DNA from: an uncultured Prevotella sp.
GTDB taxonomy: Bacteria; Bacteroidota; Bacteroidia; Bacteroidales; Bacteroidaceae
Assembly: GCF_937863835.1 (NCBI RefSeq)
Contig: NZ_CALMHT010000049.1
Span: forward strand, 1-43,467
Reading direction: 5' to 3'
Length of the DNA stretch: 43,467 bases
The position numbers were made by a program, and so were the translations under genes. Within the stretch, counting starts at the first letter, position 1. The number at the start of each line of letters is the position of its first letter. Below the pieces are notes generated by a model. That model was given only the letters and a program-made list of their open reading frames with translations. It was not told the origin of the DNA and did not search any database. Positions 8,373-17,529 of this stretch are shown here, piece by piece.

Positions 8373-8873
8373 ATGAAAAAACTTTTATTATCTCTGGCAT
8401 TGATCCTGGTCTGCCAGTTTTCGTTCGGACGCGACCTGTCGGATATCACAAGACAGTTTGCATCAAAACCCAATGCCCAATATATGCTTATCCCTCAGGA
8501 TATGCTGAAAATGTTCGTGGGACAAATCCTCAACAAAACAGACGTGTCGAAGTATAACGTCAGCAAAGAGGATATCAATCATGTCATAGAACGGATAGAC
8601 TCTGTGGCCTATATGAGTCTTGACGACTGCTCAGATGAGGTAAAGGGCGACTTCAATAAGAAGATAAGCGACATCTCATCGTGCGGATACGACAAGATAG
8701 AGGAGATAAACGGAACCGGTGCTATCTTCAAAAAAGAGAAGAATGGTAACACCACTGAAATTGTGGCGTTTATTACCAAAGACAACAACTACGACCTGGT
8801 ACGGTTTTTCGGTAACATCAAACCGGAAGAGGTTCAGGCGCTGCTGGGCAAGGTAAGCAATCTGAAATTCTAA
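8373..8873 (+). CDS. secreted DUF4252-type protein
   Basis: A 166-residue protein with a signal peptide (MKKLLLSLALILVCQFSFG) and a small alpha/beta domain. The features NAQYMLIPQDMLKM near the start and TEIVAFITKDNNYDLVRFFGNI near the end resemble the DUF4252 family of Bacteroidetes, in which no activity is known to me. The residue after the signal region is Gly-Arg, with no lipobox cysteine, so it is probably periplasmic and soluble. It has its own promoter and its own terminator, so it is a single-gene unit between the efflux regulator and clpB. In other Bacteroidetes such genes often sit next to ECF sigma-factor genes; none is present here. Confidence 0.7.
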   Translation: MKKLLLSLALILVCQFSFGRDLSDITRQFASKPNAQYMLIPQDMLKMFVGQILNKTDVSKYNVSKEDINHVIERIDSVAYMSLDDCSDEVKGDFNKKISDISSCGYDKIEEINGTGAIFKKEKNGNTTEIVAFITKDNNYDLVRFFGNIKPEEVQALLGKVSNLKF

Positions 8874-8881
8874 TATACAAG

Positions 8882-8906
8882 GGCTGTCAAAATGACAGCC
8901 TTTTTT
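8882..8906 (+). terminator. rho-independent terminator after the DUF4252 gene
   Basis: Perfect 8-bp stem GGCTGTCA / TGACAGCC with a 3-base loop, followed directly by six T. Confidence 0.92.
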
Positions 8907-8977
8907 GTTTGGGCATATATTTTGACCTGTTCTTATCGGATAACATTTATATCAACGAATAAGAAAGGAGTAAATAT

Positions 8978-11566
8978 ATGACATTCGACAAATTTACAAT
9001 TAAGGCGCAGGAGGCTATACAGGAAGCTGTCAACTTAGCCCAACGTGCCGGACAACAGAGCATCGAACCGGTGCATCTGCTGAAGGGGGTTATATCGAAA
9101 GGCAAGGATGTGACCAACTATATTTTCCAAAAACTTGGTGTTAACGCTCAACAGATTGAGACACTGGTGGATCAGGAAATCGCCCATCTGCCAAAAGTGC
9201 AGGGCGGTGAACCGTATCTGAGCCGTGAGTCAAACGATGTTCTGCAACGGGCAATGGACGTGGCACAGAAAGGCGGAGACGAATTCGTTTCTATCGAACC
9301 GGTACTGTTGGCACTGCTAACTGTCAACTCTACGGCTTCGCGCATTATGAAGGATGCGGGCATGAACGAGAAGGATATGCAGGCGGCTATCAACGAACTG
9401 CGTCAGGGACAGAAGGTTCAGTCGCAGTCGGCTGACGAGAATTATCAGTCGTTGTCTAAATATGCGAAGAATCTGGTGGAAGAGGCTCGCGCCGGTAAAC
9501 TGGACCCGGTAATCGGTCGTGACGAAGAAATACGACGGGTATTGCAGATTCTGAGTCGACGTACCAAGAACAACCCTATATTAATAGGTGAACCGGGTAC
9601 GGGTAAGACGGCTATCGTGGAAGGGCTCGCCGAACGTATCGTAAGGGGGGATGTGCCTGAGAACCTGAAAGACAAACAACTGTTCTCTCTGGATATGGGT
9701 GCTCTGCTCGCTGGTGCCAAATATAAAGGTGAATTCGAGGAACGACTGAAGAGCGTGATCAACGAGGTGACGAAGAGCAACGGTAACATCATCCTCTTCA
9801 TCGATGAGATACATACGCTGGTGGGTGCCGGCGGCGGTGAAGGAGCTATGGATGCGGCGAATATTCTGAAACCGGCTCTGGCTCGTGGTGAACTGCGCTC
9901 TATAGGTGCCACGACGCTCAACGAATACCAGAAATATTTCGAAAAGGACAAGGCGCTGGAACGTCGTTTCCAGACCGTGATGGTGGATGAACCTGACGAG
10001 ATGAGTGCCATCAGTATCCTGCGTGGACTGAAGGAACGTTACGAAAACCACCATAAGGTGCGTATTCAGGATGATGCCTGTATCGCTGCCGTGCAACTGT
10101 CGGAGCGGTATATCTCTGACCGTTTCTTGCCTGACAAGGCTATCGACCTGATGGACGAGGCTGCCGCCAAACTGAGAATGGAACGCGACTCGGTGCCTGA
10201 GGAACTGGATGAGATTACGCGTAGACTGAAACAACTGGAAATAGAACGCGAGGCGATCAAACGGGAGAATGATCTGCCGAAAATAGCCCAACTGGATAAG
10301 GATATAGCCGAACTGAAAGATCAGGAGAAGACGTTCCGCGCCAAATGGGAAAGCGAACGTGCTCTGGTCAATAAGATACAGGAGGACAAACAACAGATCG
10401 AAAATCTGAAACAAGAGGCTGAAAAGGCTGAAAGGGAAGGCAACTATGAAAAAGTGGCTGAAATAAGGTACAGCAGACTGAAAGCGCTTGATGACGATAT
10501 CGCGCATATACAGGAACAACTGAAAAGTACACAGAACGGCAACGCTATGATACGTGAAGAGGTGACAGCCGACGATATCGCTGAGGTAGTAAGCAGATGG
10601 ACCGGTATACCTGTGACACGGATGATGCAGAGCGAACGTGAAAAACTGCTGCATCTGGAGGAGGAACTGCACAAGAGGGTTATCGGACAGGATGAGGCTA
10701 TACAGGCTGTCAGTGATGCGGTGCGCCGTTCGCGTGCCGGACTGCAGGACCCGAAACGTCCTATCGCTTCGTTCATCTTCCTCGGTACGACGGGTGTAGG
10801 TAAGACAGAACTGGCCAAGGCTCTGGCTGAATACCTGTTCAACGACGAGACGATGATGACGCGTATCGATATGAGCGAGTATCAGGAGAAATTCAGCGTG
10901 AGCAGACTGATCGGTGCACCTCCGGGCTACGTAGGTTATGACGAAGGCGGTCAACTGACGGAGGCTGTGCGCAGAAAACCGTATTCGGTGGTACTGTTTG
11001 ATGAGATAGAGAAGGCTCATCCGGATGTTTTCAATATTCTGCTACAAGTTCTGGACGACGGCAGACTGACTGATAACAAGGGAAGAATGGTCAACTTCAA
11101 AAACACCATTATCATTATGACTTCCAATCTGGGCAGTCAGTATATCCAGAGTCAGTTTGAACAGATAAACGCTCAGAACCAGGAGGATATCATCGCCGAC
11201 ACGAAGATCAAGGTGATGGAAATGCTGAAGAAGACTATCCGTCCGGAATTTCTGAACCGTATCGACGAGACGATTATGTTCCTGCCGCTGAACAAAGAAG
11301 AGATATCGAAGGTAGTGGAACTGCAGTTGAACGCTGTGAAGAAGATGCTCGAACCGCAAGGTTTCAGTCTGGAGACGACGCGTGCCGCTATCGACTATCT
11401 GGCAGAAGTGGGTTTCGACCCTGAGTTTGGTGCCCGTCCCGTAAAGCGTGCCATACAGAGATATGTACTCAACGACCTGTCGCGCAAGATTCTTGCCGAC
11501 GAGGTTAGCAGAGACAAACCGATCACCATAGATGCCGACAGCAACGGACTGATATTCAAAAACTAA
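8978..11566 (+). CDS. clpB: ClpB disaggregase chaperone
   Basis: A hexameric AAA+ ATPase that pulls proteins out of aggregates together with DnaK, in the cytoplasm. At 862 residues it has the full-length family size. It contains the double N-terminal Clp repeat (residues about 1-145), a first AAA domain with Walker A GEPGTGKT at 204-211 and Walker [10 protein letters not shown], a long coiled-coil middle domain at about 400-530 (rich in Glu, Lys and Gln), and a second AAA domain with GTTGVGKT at 603-610 and [12 protein letters not shown]. The pore motif [10 protein letters not shown] is present in the first ring. The start has a good ribosome-binding site (AAAGGAG, 7 bases before the ATG), which is unusual in this window. 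I see no CIRCE element upstream. The cyclophilin gene follows after 9 bases and is probably co-transcribed. Confidence 0.98.
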   Translation: MTFDKFTIKAQEAIQEAVNLAQRAGQQSIEPVHLLKGVISKGKDVTNYIFQKLGVNAQQIETLVDQEIAHLPKVQGGEPYLSRESNDVLQRAMDVAQKGGDEFVSIEPVLLALLTVNSTASRIMKDAGMNEKDMQAAINELRQGQKVQSQSADENYQSLSKYAKNLVEEARAGKLDPVIGRDEEIRRVLQILSRRTKNNPILIGEPGTGKTAIVEGLAERIVRGDVPENLKDKQLFSLDMGALLAGAKYKGEFEERLKSVINEVTKSNGNIILFIDEIHTLVGAGGGEGAMDAANILKPALARGELRSIGATTLNEYQKYFEKDKALERRFQTVMVDEPDEMSAISILRGLKERYENHHKVRIQDDACIAAVQLSERYISDRFLPDKAIDLMDEAAAKLRMERDSVPEELDEITRRLKQLEIEREAIKRENDLPKIAQLDKDIAELKDQEKTFRAKWESERALVNKIQEDKQQIENLKQEAEKAEREGNYEKVAEIRYSRLKALDDDIAHIQEQLKSTQNGNAMIREEVTADDIAEVVSRWTGIPVTRMMQSEREKLLHLEEELHKRVIGQDEAIQAVSDAVRRSRAGLQDPKRPIASFIFLGTTGVGKTELAKALAEYLFNDETMMTRIDMSEYQEKFSVSRLIGAPPGYVGYDEGGQLTEAVRRKPYSVVLFDEIEKAHPDVFNILLQVLDDGRLTDNKGRMVNFKNTIIIMTSNLGSQYIQSQFEQINAQNQEDIIADTKIKVMEMLKKTIRPEFLNRIDETIMFLPLNKEEISKVVELQLNAVKKMLEPQGFSLETTRAAIDYLAEVGFDPEFGARPVKRAIQRYVLNDLSRKILADEVSRDKPITIDADSNGLIFKN

Positions 11567-11575
11567 AATATAAGA

Positions 11576-12265
11576 ATGATGAAGAAATATTTTTTATCCG
11601 CGCTGATGATGGTTATCTCTATGACCATTCATGCACAAGCGACAGACAACAGGACACAGGTGTTAATAGAGACTTCGATGGGTAATATAAAGATTGCCCT
11701 GTACAACGAGACACCAAAGCATCGCGACAACTTTATCAAACTGGTAAAGGAAGGGTTCTACAATGGTGTACTGTTTCATCGTGTCATACCTGAATTCATG
11801 GTTCAGGCAGGAGATCCTACCAGCAAGAGGGCAAAACCCGGAGAACTGTTAGGCGGTGGAGATCTGGATTACACAGTACCTTCGGAGGTGGTGTTCCCGA
11901 AATACTATCATAAACATGGGGCTCTGGCTGCCGCACAGGATGAGAATGCAGTGAACAACGCATCGTCAGCCTGTCAGTTTTATATCGTAACCGGTAAAAC
12001 GTTCGGTCCAAGGATGCTGGACAAGATGCTCACCGAACTGACAGAGAAATCAGGAGGAAAAATCCAGTTTACCGACGAAATCAAAAACGACTATAAAACG
12101 ATTGGCGGTGCTCCCCATCTGGACGGACAATACACCGTATTCGGTGAAGTGACGGAAGGGATGGACGTGGTAGACCTGATACAAAACGCAGAAAAAGACC
12201 AGAATGACCGTCCCCTGCAAGACATCAAAATCATAAAAGCACACATTCTTTCTACGGCAAAATAG
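11576..12265 (+). CDS. exported cyclophilin-type peptidylprolyl isomerase
   Basis: A 229-residue protein with a signal peptide (cleavage probably after IHAQ, residues 18-21) and one cyclophilin domain. The active-site segment VLFHRVIPEFMVQAGD (residues about 66-80) carries the conserved Phe-His-Arg and Gln residues, and ASACQFYIVTG is the second conserved strand. It speeds cis-trans isomerisation of prolyl bonds in proteins folding in the periplasm. An insert around residues 140-170 between the two halves is typical of bacterial exported members. A second ATG lies one codon later and could equally be the start. It lies 9 bases after clpB, linking cytoplasmic and envelope protein folding in one transcript, and ends in a strong terminator. 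Confidence 0.93.
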   Translation: MMKKYFLSALMMVISMTIHAQATDNRTQVLIETSMGNIKIALYNETPKHRDNFIKLVKEGFYNGVLFHRVIPEFMVQAGDPTSKRAKPGELLGGGDLDYTVPSEVVFPKYYHKHGALAAAQDENAVNNASSACQFYIVTGKTFGPRMLDKMLTELTEKSGGKIQFTDEIKNDYKTIGGAPHLDGQYTVFGEVTEGMDVVDLIQNAEKDQNDRPLQDIKIIKAHILSTAK

Positions 12266-12306
12266 AAAAAGAAGACAAACTCAATCAAGAGTCTGTCTTC
12301 TTTTTT
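12266..12306. terminator. two-way terminator between cyclophilin and fumarase genes
   Basis: A long stem, AAAAAGAAGACA with TGTCTTCTTTTTT on the other arm, plus an inner ACTC/GAGT, begins right after the cyclophilin stop codon. There are T-runs on both strands, so it can end both the plus-strand transcript and the fumarase transcript coming from the right. Confidence 0.88.
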
Positions 12307-12324
12307 ATATAGCAAATAATATGA

Positions 12325-13971
12325 TTATTTACAACTGGGAGACCATGGCTTCAACTGTTTGAAGAAGTCATTCCCCTTATCATCAACAAGGATGAATGCT
12401 GGGAAATCCTCCACATCAATCTTCCAAACAGCTTCCATACCAAGTTCTGGATATTCCACGCACTCGATACTCTTGATGTTATTCATGGACAGTACGGCAG
12501 CCGGTCCGCCGATGCTTCCGAGATAGAAACCTCCATGTTTCTTACATGCATCGGTTACCACCTGGGTACGGTTACCTTTGGCAATCATCACCATACTACC
12601 GCCGTTATCCTGGAACTCGTCTACGTATGGATCCATACGGTTGGCAGTGGTCGGTCCCATACTTCCGCAAGGCATTCCTGCAGGAGTCTTTGCCGGTCCG
12701 GCATACAATACTGGATGATTCTTGAAGTAATCAGGCATACCCTCGCCTGCATCCAGACGGGCCTTGATCTTAGCGTGAGCTATATCACGGGCGACGATAA
12801 TCGTACCGTTCAGACTGACACGTGTAGCGACAGGATACTTGGACAACTGTTTGCAGACATCCTTCATCGGTTGATTCAGGTCTATCTTGATAACATCACC
12901 TTCACCGGCATTACGCAGTGCAGCCGGAATCAGTTCACCTGGATTATCATCCATCTTCTCAATCCAGATACCGTCTTTGTTGATCTTTGCCTTGATGTTT
13001 CGGTCGGCTGAACAACTGACACCCAATCCGATAGGACAAGAAGCACCATGACGCGGCAAACGGATAACACGTACGTCGTGGGCAAGATACTTGCCGCCAA
13101 ACTGTGCACCGAGTCCAATCTTATGAGCTTCATCAAGCAGTTGCTTTTCCAGTTCTATATCACGGAAAGCACGACCTGTCTCATCACCCGTGGTAGGCAG
13201 ATTATCATAATAATGGGTAGAAGCCAACTTGACTGTGAGAAGGTTCTTCTCTGCTGATGTACCACCGATAACAAATGCGATATGATAAGGAGGACATGCA
13301 GCCGTACCGAGCGATTTGATTTTCTCAACCAAGAAAGGAATCAATGTACCGGGATTCTGGATACGAGCCTTTGTCTCCTGATACAGATATGTCTTGTTGG
13401 CTGAACCGCCACCCTTTGTCACACAAAGGAAACGATACTCCATACCTTCGGTAGCCTCTATATCTATCTGGGCAGGAAGGTTGCAACGGGTATTGACCTC
13501 GTCGAACATGTTAAGAGGGGCATTCTGTGAATAACGAAGATTCTCTTCGGTGTATGTCTTGTACACACCTTTGGCGATAGCCTCTTCATCACAGAAGCCG
13601 GTCCACACCTGCTGTCCCTTTTCACCATGGATAATAGCAGTACCGGTATCCTGACAGAGAGGCAGTTTACCTTTACATGCCACTTCCGCGTTACGAAGGA
13701 AGGTGAGTGCTACATATTTGTCATTATCACTTGCCTCCGGGTCACTAAGAATCTTAGCTACCTGCAGGTTGTGTGAGCGGCGGAGCAAGAAACTTACGTC
13801 GCGGAAAGCCTGATTGGTAAGTTGTGTCAATGCTTCCGGTGTAACCTTCAGTATCGGTTTACCCTCAAACTCGCTGACAGAAACGCCTTCTTTAGTCAGC
13901 AAATAATACTCTGTATCATCCTTGCCCACTTGGAACATAGGAGCATACTTAAACTCTGGAGTTGTTGCCAT
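12325..13971 (-). CDS. class I fumarate hydratase (iron-sulfur type)
   Basis: Interconverts fumarate and malate in the cytoplasm, using an oxygen-sensitive [4Fe-4S] cluster. At 548 residues it is the fused one-chain form, with alpha and beta regions in order. The alpha region has [18 protein letters not shown] with a likely cluster cysteine, [14 protein letters not shown], and the [16 protein letters not shown] stretch with further cysteines. The beta region has [56 protein letters not shown], and [11 protein letters not shown]. In anaerobic Bacteroidetes this enzyme serves the reductive branch from oxaloacetate to succinate. It is the last gene after hflX and the DUF4954 gene, with a 26-base gap, and may share their transcript. 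Confidence 0.96.
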   Translation of the reverse strand: MATTPEFKYAPMFQVGKDDTEYYLLTKEGVSVSEFEGKPILKVTPEALTQLTNQAFRDVSFLLRRSHNLQVAKILSDPEASDNDKYVALTFLRNAEVACKGKLPLCQDTGTAIIHGEKGQQVWTGFCDEEAIAKGVYKTYTEENLRYSQNAPLNMFDEVNTRCNLPAQIDIEATEGMEYRFLCVTKGGGSANKTYLYQETKARIQNPGTLIPFLVEKIKSLGTAACPPYHIAFVIGGTSAEKNLLTVKLASTHYYDNLPTTGDETGRAFRDIELEKQLLDEAHKIGLGAQFGGKYLAHDVRVIRLPRHGASCPIGLGVSCSADRNIKAKINKDGIWIEKMDDNPGELIPAALRNAGEGDVIKIDLNQPMKDVCKQLSKYPVATRVSLNGTIIVARDIAHAKIKARLDAGEGMPDYFKNHPVLYAGPAKTPAGMPCGSMGPTTANRMDPYVDEFQDNGGSMVMIAKGNRTQVVTDACKKHGGFYLGSIGGPAAVLSMNNIKSIECVEYPELGMEAVWKIDVEDFPAFILVDDKGNDFFKQLKPWSPSCK

Positions 13972-13997
13972 AAATGTTATTATTTAAATTATACTAT

Positions 13998-15824
13998 CTA
14001 CTTTTCTATACTTGCAAGAAACTTATTCAAAGTCTCTTCTTCCACATCACCCATACGGAATTCTTTTTCCGCATCGTATTCAATGAAATGAAGCCAATCA
14101 CGCTTGGCTGTCTCATATTCGCTGTTGATACGTTCCTCATCTTCGGCAGCAAGCGCCTCCAGATGGAAGTAATCTGTTATCACGCGATAGGTCCATGTCC
14201 ACTTATATTGTTCATACTGATTATATATGGAAACGAACCTGTCTTTTACTTCTTCTATTTCTGTGATGACACCTTCACGGATATCATCAGCCAACTGCTG
14301 TTCTTCCGCTTCGGGAAGCATCAATCCGGCCAGATCTGCCCAATCGCCTGTGCCTACAGAACTGTCGGGCAGTTCCATTTCATGATTGCGGACAGCCTCG
14401 CCCATATACAGACGGATAAGCATATCATAATATTTGATACCGTTGAGAAGGGCGTTGTTCTTGATGATACAGCCTTCATAATTATAGGATGCCGGATTTT
14501 CGCCCTGCTCCCTCTTCAGTTGTTCCAACAACCGTTTACCCTTAATCGCTTCCGAAACGGTAAACGGACTCAGCCAGTCGAAATGAATAAGGCTCTGACG
14601 CCCGAGGCGGGGACGCATATCACGCTTCTGCCACTTGTGGGTATCACGATATGTTCCTACCGTGACAAGATTGCGACCCGGCACTATATATGTAGAGTCG
14701 CCGACGCCGATAATATAAGAGAACGGCATCATACATGTATCCGGATGATTCTGTATTTTGCCCATGCACATAGAGAACGAGCCGATTGTGGCGGGCATCA
14801 GAATATGTGCACCACTGGCTGTTTTGCTTCCTCTCTCGAGCAGACCGTAATGTATTGGTCCCATCTTATAAGCATGATTGCTGTAATTCGTATTGGAACC
14901 GGCATTATAAAAAGAATATTGACCTCCGATAAGTAAGGTACTCTTATGATGACTGACCGAAAACGGTCCGCAGAAAGCGGCGCACGCCTCTCCGTTATCC
15001 ATATAACTATTGGCAAAGAATACACTGTTTGTTGCAGAGAAGCCCTTTCCTATATGACAAGCCTCACCCACAAAACAGTTGTCCAGTTTCGCACCATCGA
15101 GAACAGACGAACCCGCTGAGATGATCGAGTTGTCGCATATCACATCATTACCTATATATACGCTGGCTTCAGGTATACTCATAATGGTACATTCGCGCAA
15201 ACGACTGGCACCACTGATTTCACAGTCGTCGTTAATATATACATTTGATATTTCGTCCACATTCACGATCTTGACTCTGTCGCATATAAAACCTTGTTCC
15301 TGATGACGGTTCATAATATCACTGTGAATCATCGACCGCAACGGTTTCATAACCTCCTTATCGTTGGCGTATTTCACCATGAAGGCTGCCAACTGACTGG
15401 ACAGACCGTTGAAGAATATGACATTACCACTACCATCCTCATTGAGTACGGAAATGGTATTGTCTTCGCCGAAATACGAATTATCATAATCGGCAGCCAT
15501 TGTACCTACATTTACGATATAACACTCCTCGCCTATCACATACTCGGATATATAGTTGCCGATATTCTCAATAAGACAGTTGTCACCGACCGTCACGTTA
15601 CGGAGTGTGGCATGGGATATGCCTGAATGACGACGGAACCCTTCTTCTATTTCGATGTATTTATCGAACACCCCCAGACAGACATTACCATAGAAAGCCA
15701 CATCCTTTATAAATGCAGGTACGAAGTCTTCGGATACATTAATAGCCGACCAGTCATCGGCCGTACATCCATTATCCTCGAGGATTGTGATCTCCTCTTC
15801 TGTCAGTGATCGGTAATCATTCAT
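13998..15824 (-). CDS. DUF4954 protein, left-handed beta-helix type
   Basis: A 608-residue protein of the DUF4954 kind, found mainly in Bacteroidetes. Residues about 70-330 show many short repeats of hexapeptide character (for example DNCLIENIGNYISEYVIGEECYIVN and NDVICDNSIISAGSSVLDGAKLDNCFVGEACHIGKG), which fold into a left-handed beta-helix as in sugar-nucleotide acyltransferases. The C-terminal third is helical and acidic. There is no signal peptide or membrane segment, so it is cytoplasmic. An acyl- or nucleotidyl-transferase role is a guess from the fold; no activity is established that I know of. It is 15 bases after hflX and 26 bases before fumarase. Confidence 0.82.
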   Translation of the reverse strand: MNDYRSLTEEEITILEDNGCTADDWSAINVSEDFVPAFIKDVAFYGNVCLGVFDKYIEIEEGFRRHSGISHATLRNVTVGDNCLIENIGNYISEYVIGEECYIVNVGTMAADYDNSYFGEDNTISVLNEDGSGNVIFFNGLSSQLAAFMVKYANDKEVMKPLRSMIHSDIMNRHQEQGFICDRVKIVNVDEISNVYINDDCEISGASRLRECTIMSIPEASVYIGNDVICDNSIISAGSSVLDGAKLDNCFVGEACHIGKGFSATNSVFFANSYMDNGEACAAFCGPFSVSHHKSTLLIGGQYSFYNAGSNTNYSNHAYKMGPIHYGLLERGSKTASGAHILMPATIGSFSMCMGKIQNHPDTCMMPFSYIIGVGDSTYIVPGRNLVTVGTYRDTHKWQKRDMRPRLGRQSLIHFDWLSPFTVSEAIKGKRLLEQLKREQGENPASYNYEGCIIKNNALLNGIKYYDMLIRLYMGEAVRNHEMELPDSSVGTGDWADLAGLMLPEAEEQQLADDIREGVITEIEEVKDRFVSIYNQYEQYKWTWTYRVITDYFHLEALAAEDEERINSEYETAKRDWLHFIEYDAEKEFRMGDVEEETLNKFLASIEK

Positions 15825-15839
15825 ATTATATTGACGGTA

Positions 15840-17087
15840 TTAATCTTCTACGGGATAGAGAAAATCGTTGTACGGATACTTCTGGACATGCAGTTCGCGC
15901 ACCTTCTTGTACAACACGTTCCTCATCTCTTCGATATTCATTTTCTGTTTCGCTGAGATGAACAGGCAATTCTCATTGAGTCGGGCCATCCAGGTCTTCT
16001 TCAGTTCTTCGAGCGTGATATTCTCTTTTGTCGCAGGAGTAAGATCATCGGGATCTTTCTCTATCCAACTATAGGCATCTATCTTATTGAAGATAATCAT
16101 CGACGGTTTTTCGGCACAGCCCAAGTCTTTCAACGTATTTTCGACGACTTGTATCTGCTCTTCAAAATCAGGATGGGAGATGTCTACGACGTGTATCAAC
16201 AGGTCGGCCTCGCGCACCTCATCGAGTGTACTCTTAAACGAGTCGACCAAATCGGTAGGCAGTTTACGGATGAAACCGACTGTATCTGCCAACAGAAAGG
16301 GTAAGTTTTCGACCACAACTTTTCTAACCGTTGTATCGAGCGTGGCAAAAAGTTTATTCTCTGCGAACACCTCACTCTTGGACAAGAGGTTCATGATTGT
16401 CGATTTACCGACATTGGTATACCCCACGAGGGCGACACGTATCATCCTTCCGCGGTTTTTGCGCTGTGTGGTTTTCTGTTTGTCAATCTCGGCAAGGCGC
16501 TGCTTGAGCAGTGACATACGCTGAAGAATAATACGACGGTCCATCTCCAACTGTGTTTCACCTGGTCCACGTAATCCCACGCTGCCTTTTCCACCACCGG
16601 AGCCAGAACCGCCACCCTGACGTTCAAGGTGTGTCCACAACCGTTGCAGTCGAGGCAACATATAACGATACTGCGCCAGTTCTACCTGCGTCTTGGCATT
16701 AGCCGTCTGGGCACGCATCGCAAAGATATCGAGGATAAGAGATGTACGATCCAGAATCTTCACACCCAGTTCACCCTCTATATTACGTATCTGTTTTGCC
16801 GACAGTTCATCATCAAAGATGACCATACCGACTTCACGTTCCGCATCTTCCTCGTTTTTGATATACTGTTTTATTTCTTCCAATTTACCTTTTCCGACAT
16901 AAGTCACCTGATTAGGACCTGCGATTTTCTGCGTGAACCGCTTTACAGTGACAGCTCCCGCCGTGTCGGCAAGAAATTCCAGTTCATCCAGATATTCCTT
17001 GGTCTTAGCCTCATCCTGTTCCTGTGTAATCAAACCGACGAGAACAGCAGTTTCAGCTTTGGCTTCTGATAATATAAATTCTTTCAT
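15840..17087 (-). CDS. hflX: ribosome-associated GTPase HflX
   Basis: A GTPase that binds the 50S subunit and splits stalled or stressed ribosomes. It is 415 residues long. It has the HflX N-terminal domain (residues about 1-200) with the signature GSVGLRGPGETQLEMDRR (169-186), preceded by a glycine-rich stretch GGGSGSGGGKG. The G domain follows: G1 GYTNVGKST at 222-230, DTVGF, and NKID. The C-terminal tail is short. It heads a minus-strand group with the DUF4954 protein and fumarase. A TATCTTTG box lies about 21 bases before the start codon. Confidence 0.97.
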   Translation of the reverse strand: MKEFILSEAKAETAVLVGLITQEQDEAKTKEYLDELEFLADTAGAVTVKRFTQKIAGPNQVTYVGKGKLEEIKQYIKNEEDAEREVGMVIFDDELSAKQIRNIEGELGVKILDRTSLILDIFAMRAQTANAKTQVELAQYRYMLPRLQRLWTHLERQGGGSGSGGGKGSVGLRGPGETQLEMDRRIILQRMSLLKQRLAEIDKQKTTQRKNRGRMIRVALVGYTNVGKSTIMNLLSKSEVFAENKLFATLDTTVRKVVVENLPFLLADTVGFIRKLPTDLVDSFKSTLDEVREADLLIHVVDISHPDFEEQIQVVENTLKDLGCAEKPSMIIFNKIDAYSWIEKDPDDLTPATKENITLEELKKTWMARLNENCLFISAKQKMNIEEMRNVLYKKVRELHVQKYPYNDFLYPVED

Positions 17088-17107
17088 CCAATATTATAAT
17101 ATAGGTG

Positions 17108-17115
17108 CAAAGATA
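17108..17115 (-). promoter_or_regulatory. -7 promoter box of hflX
   Basis: Minus-strand TATCTTTG, an exact TAnnTTTG match, 20 bases before the hflX start codon; a proper -33 TTG is not evident. Confidence 0.55.
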
Positions 17116-17273
17116 GTGCAAAAATTCGATTAAGTGAAACTAATGGGAATTTATTTCCATTAGTGAACGAGAGAATTATATTCAAAATGAAGACAATACA
17201 AAAAGGATAGCGCAATATAATATCACATCCGAAAACGTTTACGTAAATTTTAGCACTTAAATTGAGAAATAAT

Positions 17274-17304
17274 TTGTAACCGATTGATATTATATTTATC
17301 TTTG
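17274..17304 (+). promoter_or_regulatory. full Bacteroidetes promoter for a short intergenic transcript
   Basis: TTG at 17274-17276, a 20-base spacer, then TATCTTTG at 17297-17304. This matches both consensus boxes and the usual spacing. The next sizeable plus-strand gene begins 225 bases later, after a terminator and a second complete promoter. Confidence 0.7.
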
Positions 17305-17309
17305 CAAAC

Positions 17310-17410
17310 GTTAAGAATAAGTCAAGACACTCAAAAAACATACTACATAAATAACTATCTACTAACACATCACAAAAGGAATGCTCCGACTCGGTGTCGG
17401 GGCATTTTTG
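17310..17410 (+). ncRNA. candidate small RNA of about 100 nt, no known family
   Basis: Between the promoter at 17274-17304 and the terminator at 17381-17410 lies a stretch of about 70 bases that is A- and C-rich, mostly unstructured, with no sizeable open frame. The predicted RNA would be a single-stranded 5' part ending in a strong hairpin with a U-run, a layout common for base-pairing small RNAs. The start is estimated from the -7 box and is uncertain by a few bases. A 29-codon open frame starting at 17382 runs through the hairpin; its first codons are the stem itself, so it is unlikely to be a gene. Alternatively this is the attenuated leader of the downstream glycosidase gene. Confidence 0.5.
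17381..17410 (+). terminator. rho-independent terminator in the hflX-GH97 gap
   Basis: ATGCTCCGAC, loop TCGGT, then GTCGGGGCAT followed by TTTTTG. The stem is 10 bp with one T-G pair in the middle. No protein gene lies just upstream on the plus strand, so it must end a non-coding transcript. Confidence 0.8.
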
Positions 17411-17432
17411 ATTTTATTACCATACACTCATT

Positions 17433-17462
17433 TTGACAGTTGGAATAAATTGCTTATATTTG
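17433..17462 (+). promoter_or_regulatory. promoter of the GH97 gene
   Basis: TTG at 17433-17435, a 19-base spacer, TATATTTG at 17455-17462; both boxes match consensus. It gives a leader of about 60 bases to the ATG at 17530. Confidence 0.7.
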
Positions 17463-17529
17463 CCTGCTGATAGTAAAAGTATCAAAAGACGACAAATAAT
17501 AATAATTTTATATTTCAACTACAGACAAA

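Noticed and set aside
9581..11020. 479-codon open frame on the minus strand inside clpB
   Set aside because: It is fully antisense to a gene with clear Walker motifs and full family length; its translation has no domain, no signal and a composition typical of reversed codons.
13974..14936. 320-codon plus-strand frame opposite the DUF4954 gene
   Set aside because: Antisense to a well-supported gene, rich in Phe, Ile, His and Cys without any motif; a mirror of the real gene's codon use.
17084..17368. 94-codon minus-strand frame in the hflX upstream gap
   Set aside because: It overlaps the hflX promoter and the small-RNA candidate, is AT-rich with many Ile, Phe and Leu codons, and has no start signal or motif.
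17382..17471. 29-codon frame starting in the terminator hairpin
   Set aside because: The first codons are the hairpin arms and the frame runs across the next promoter; a small RNA terminator explains the sequence better.
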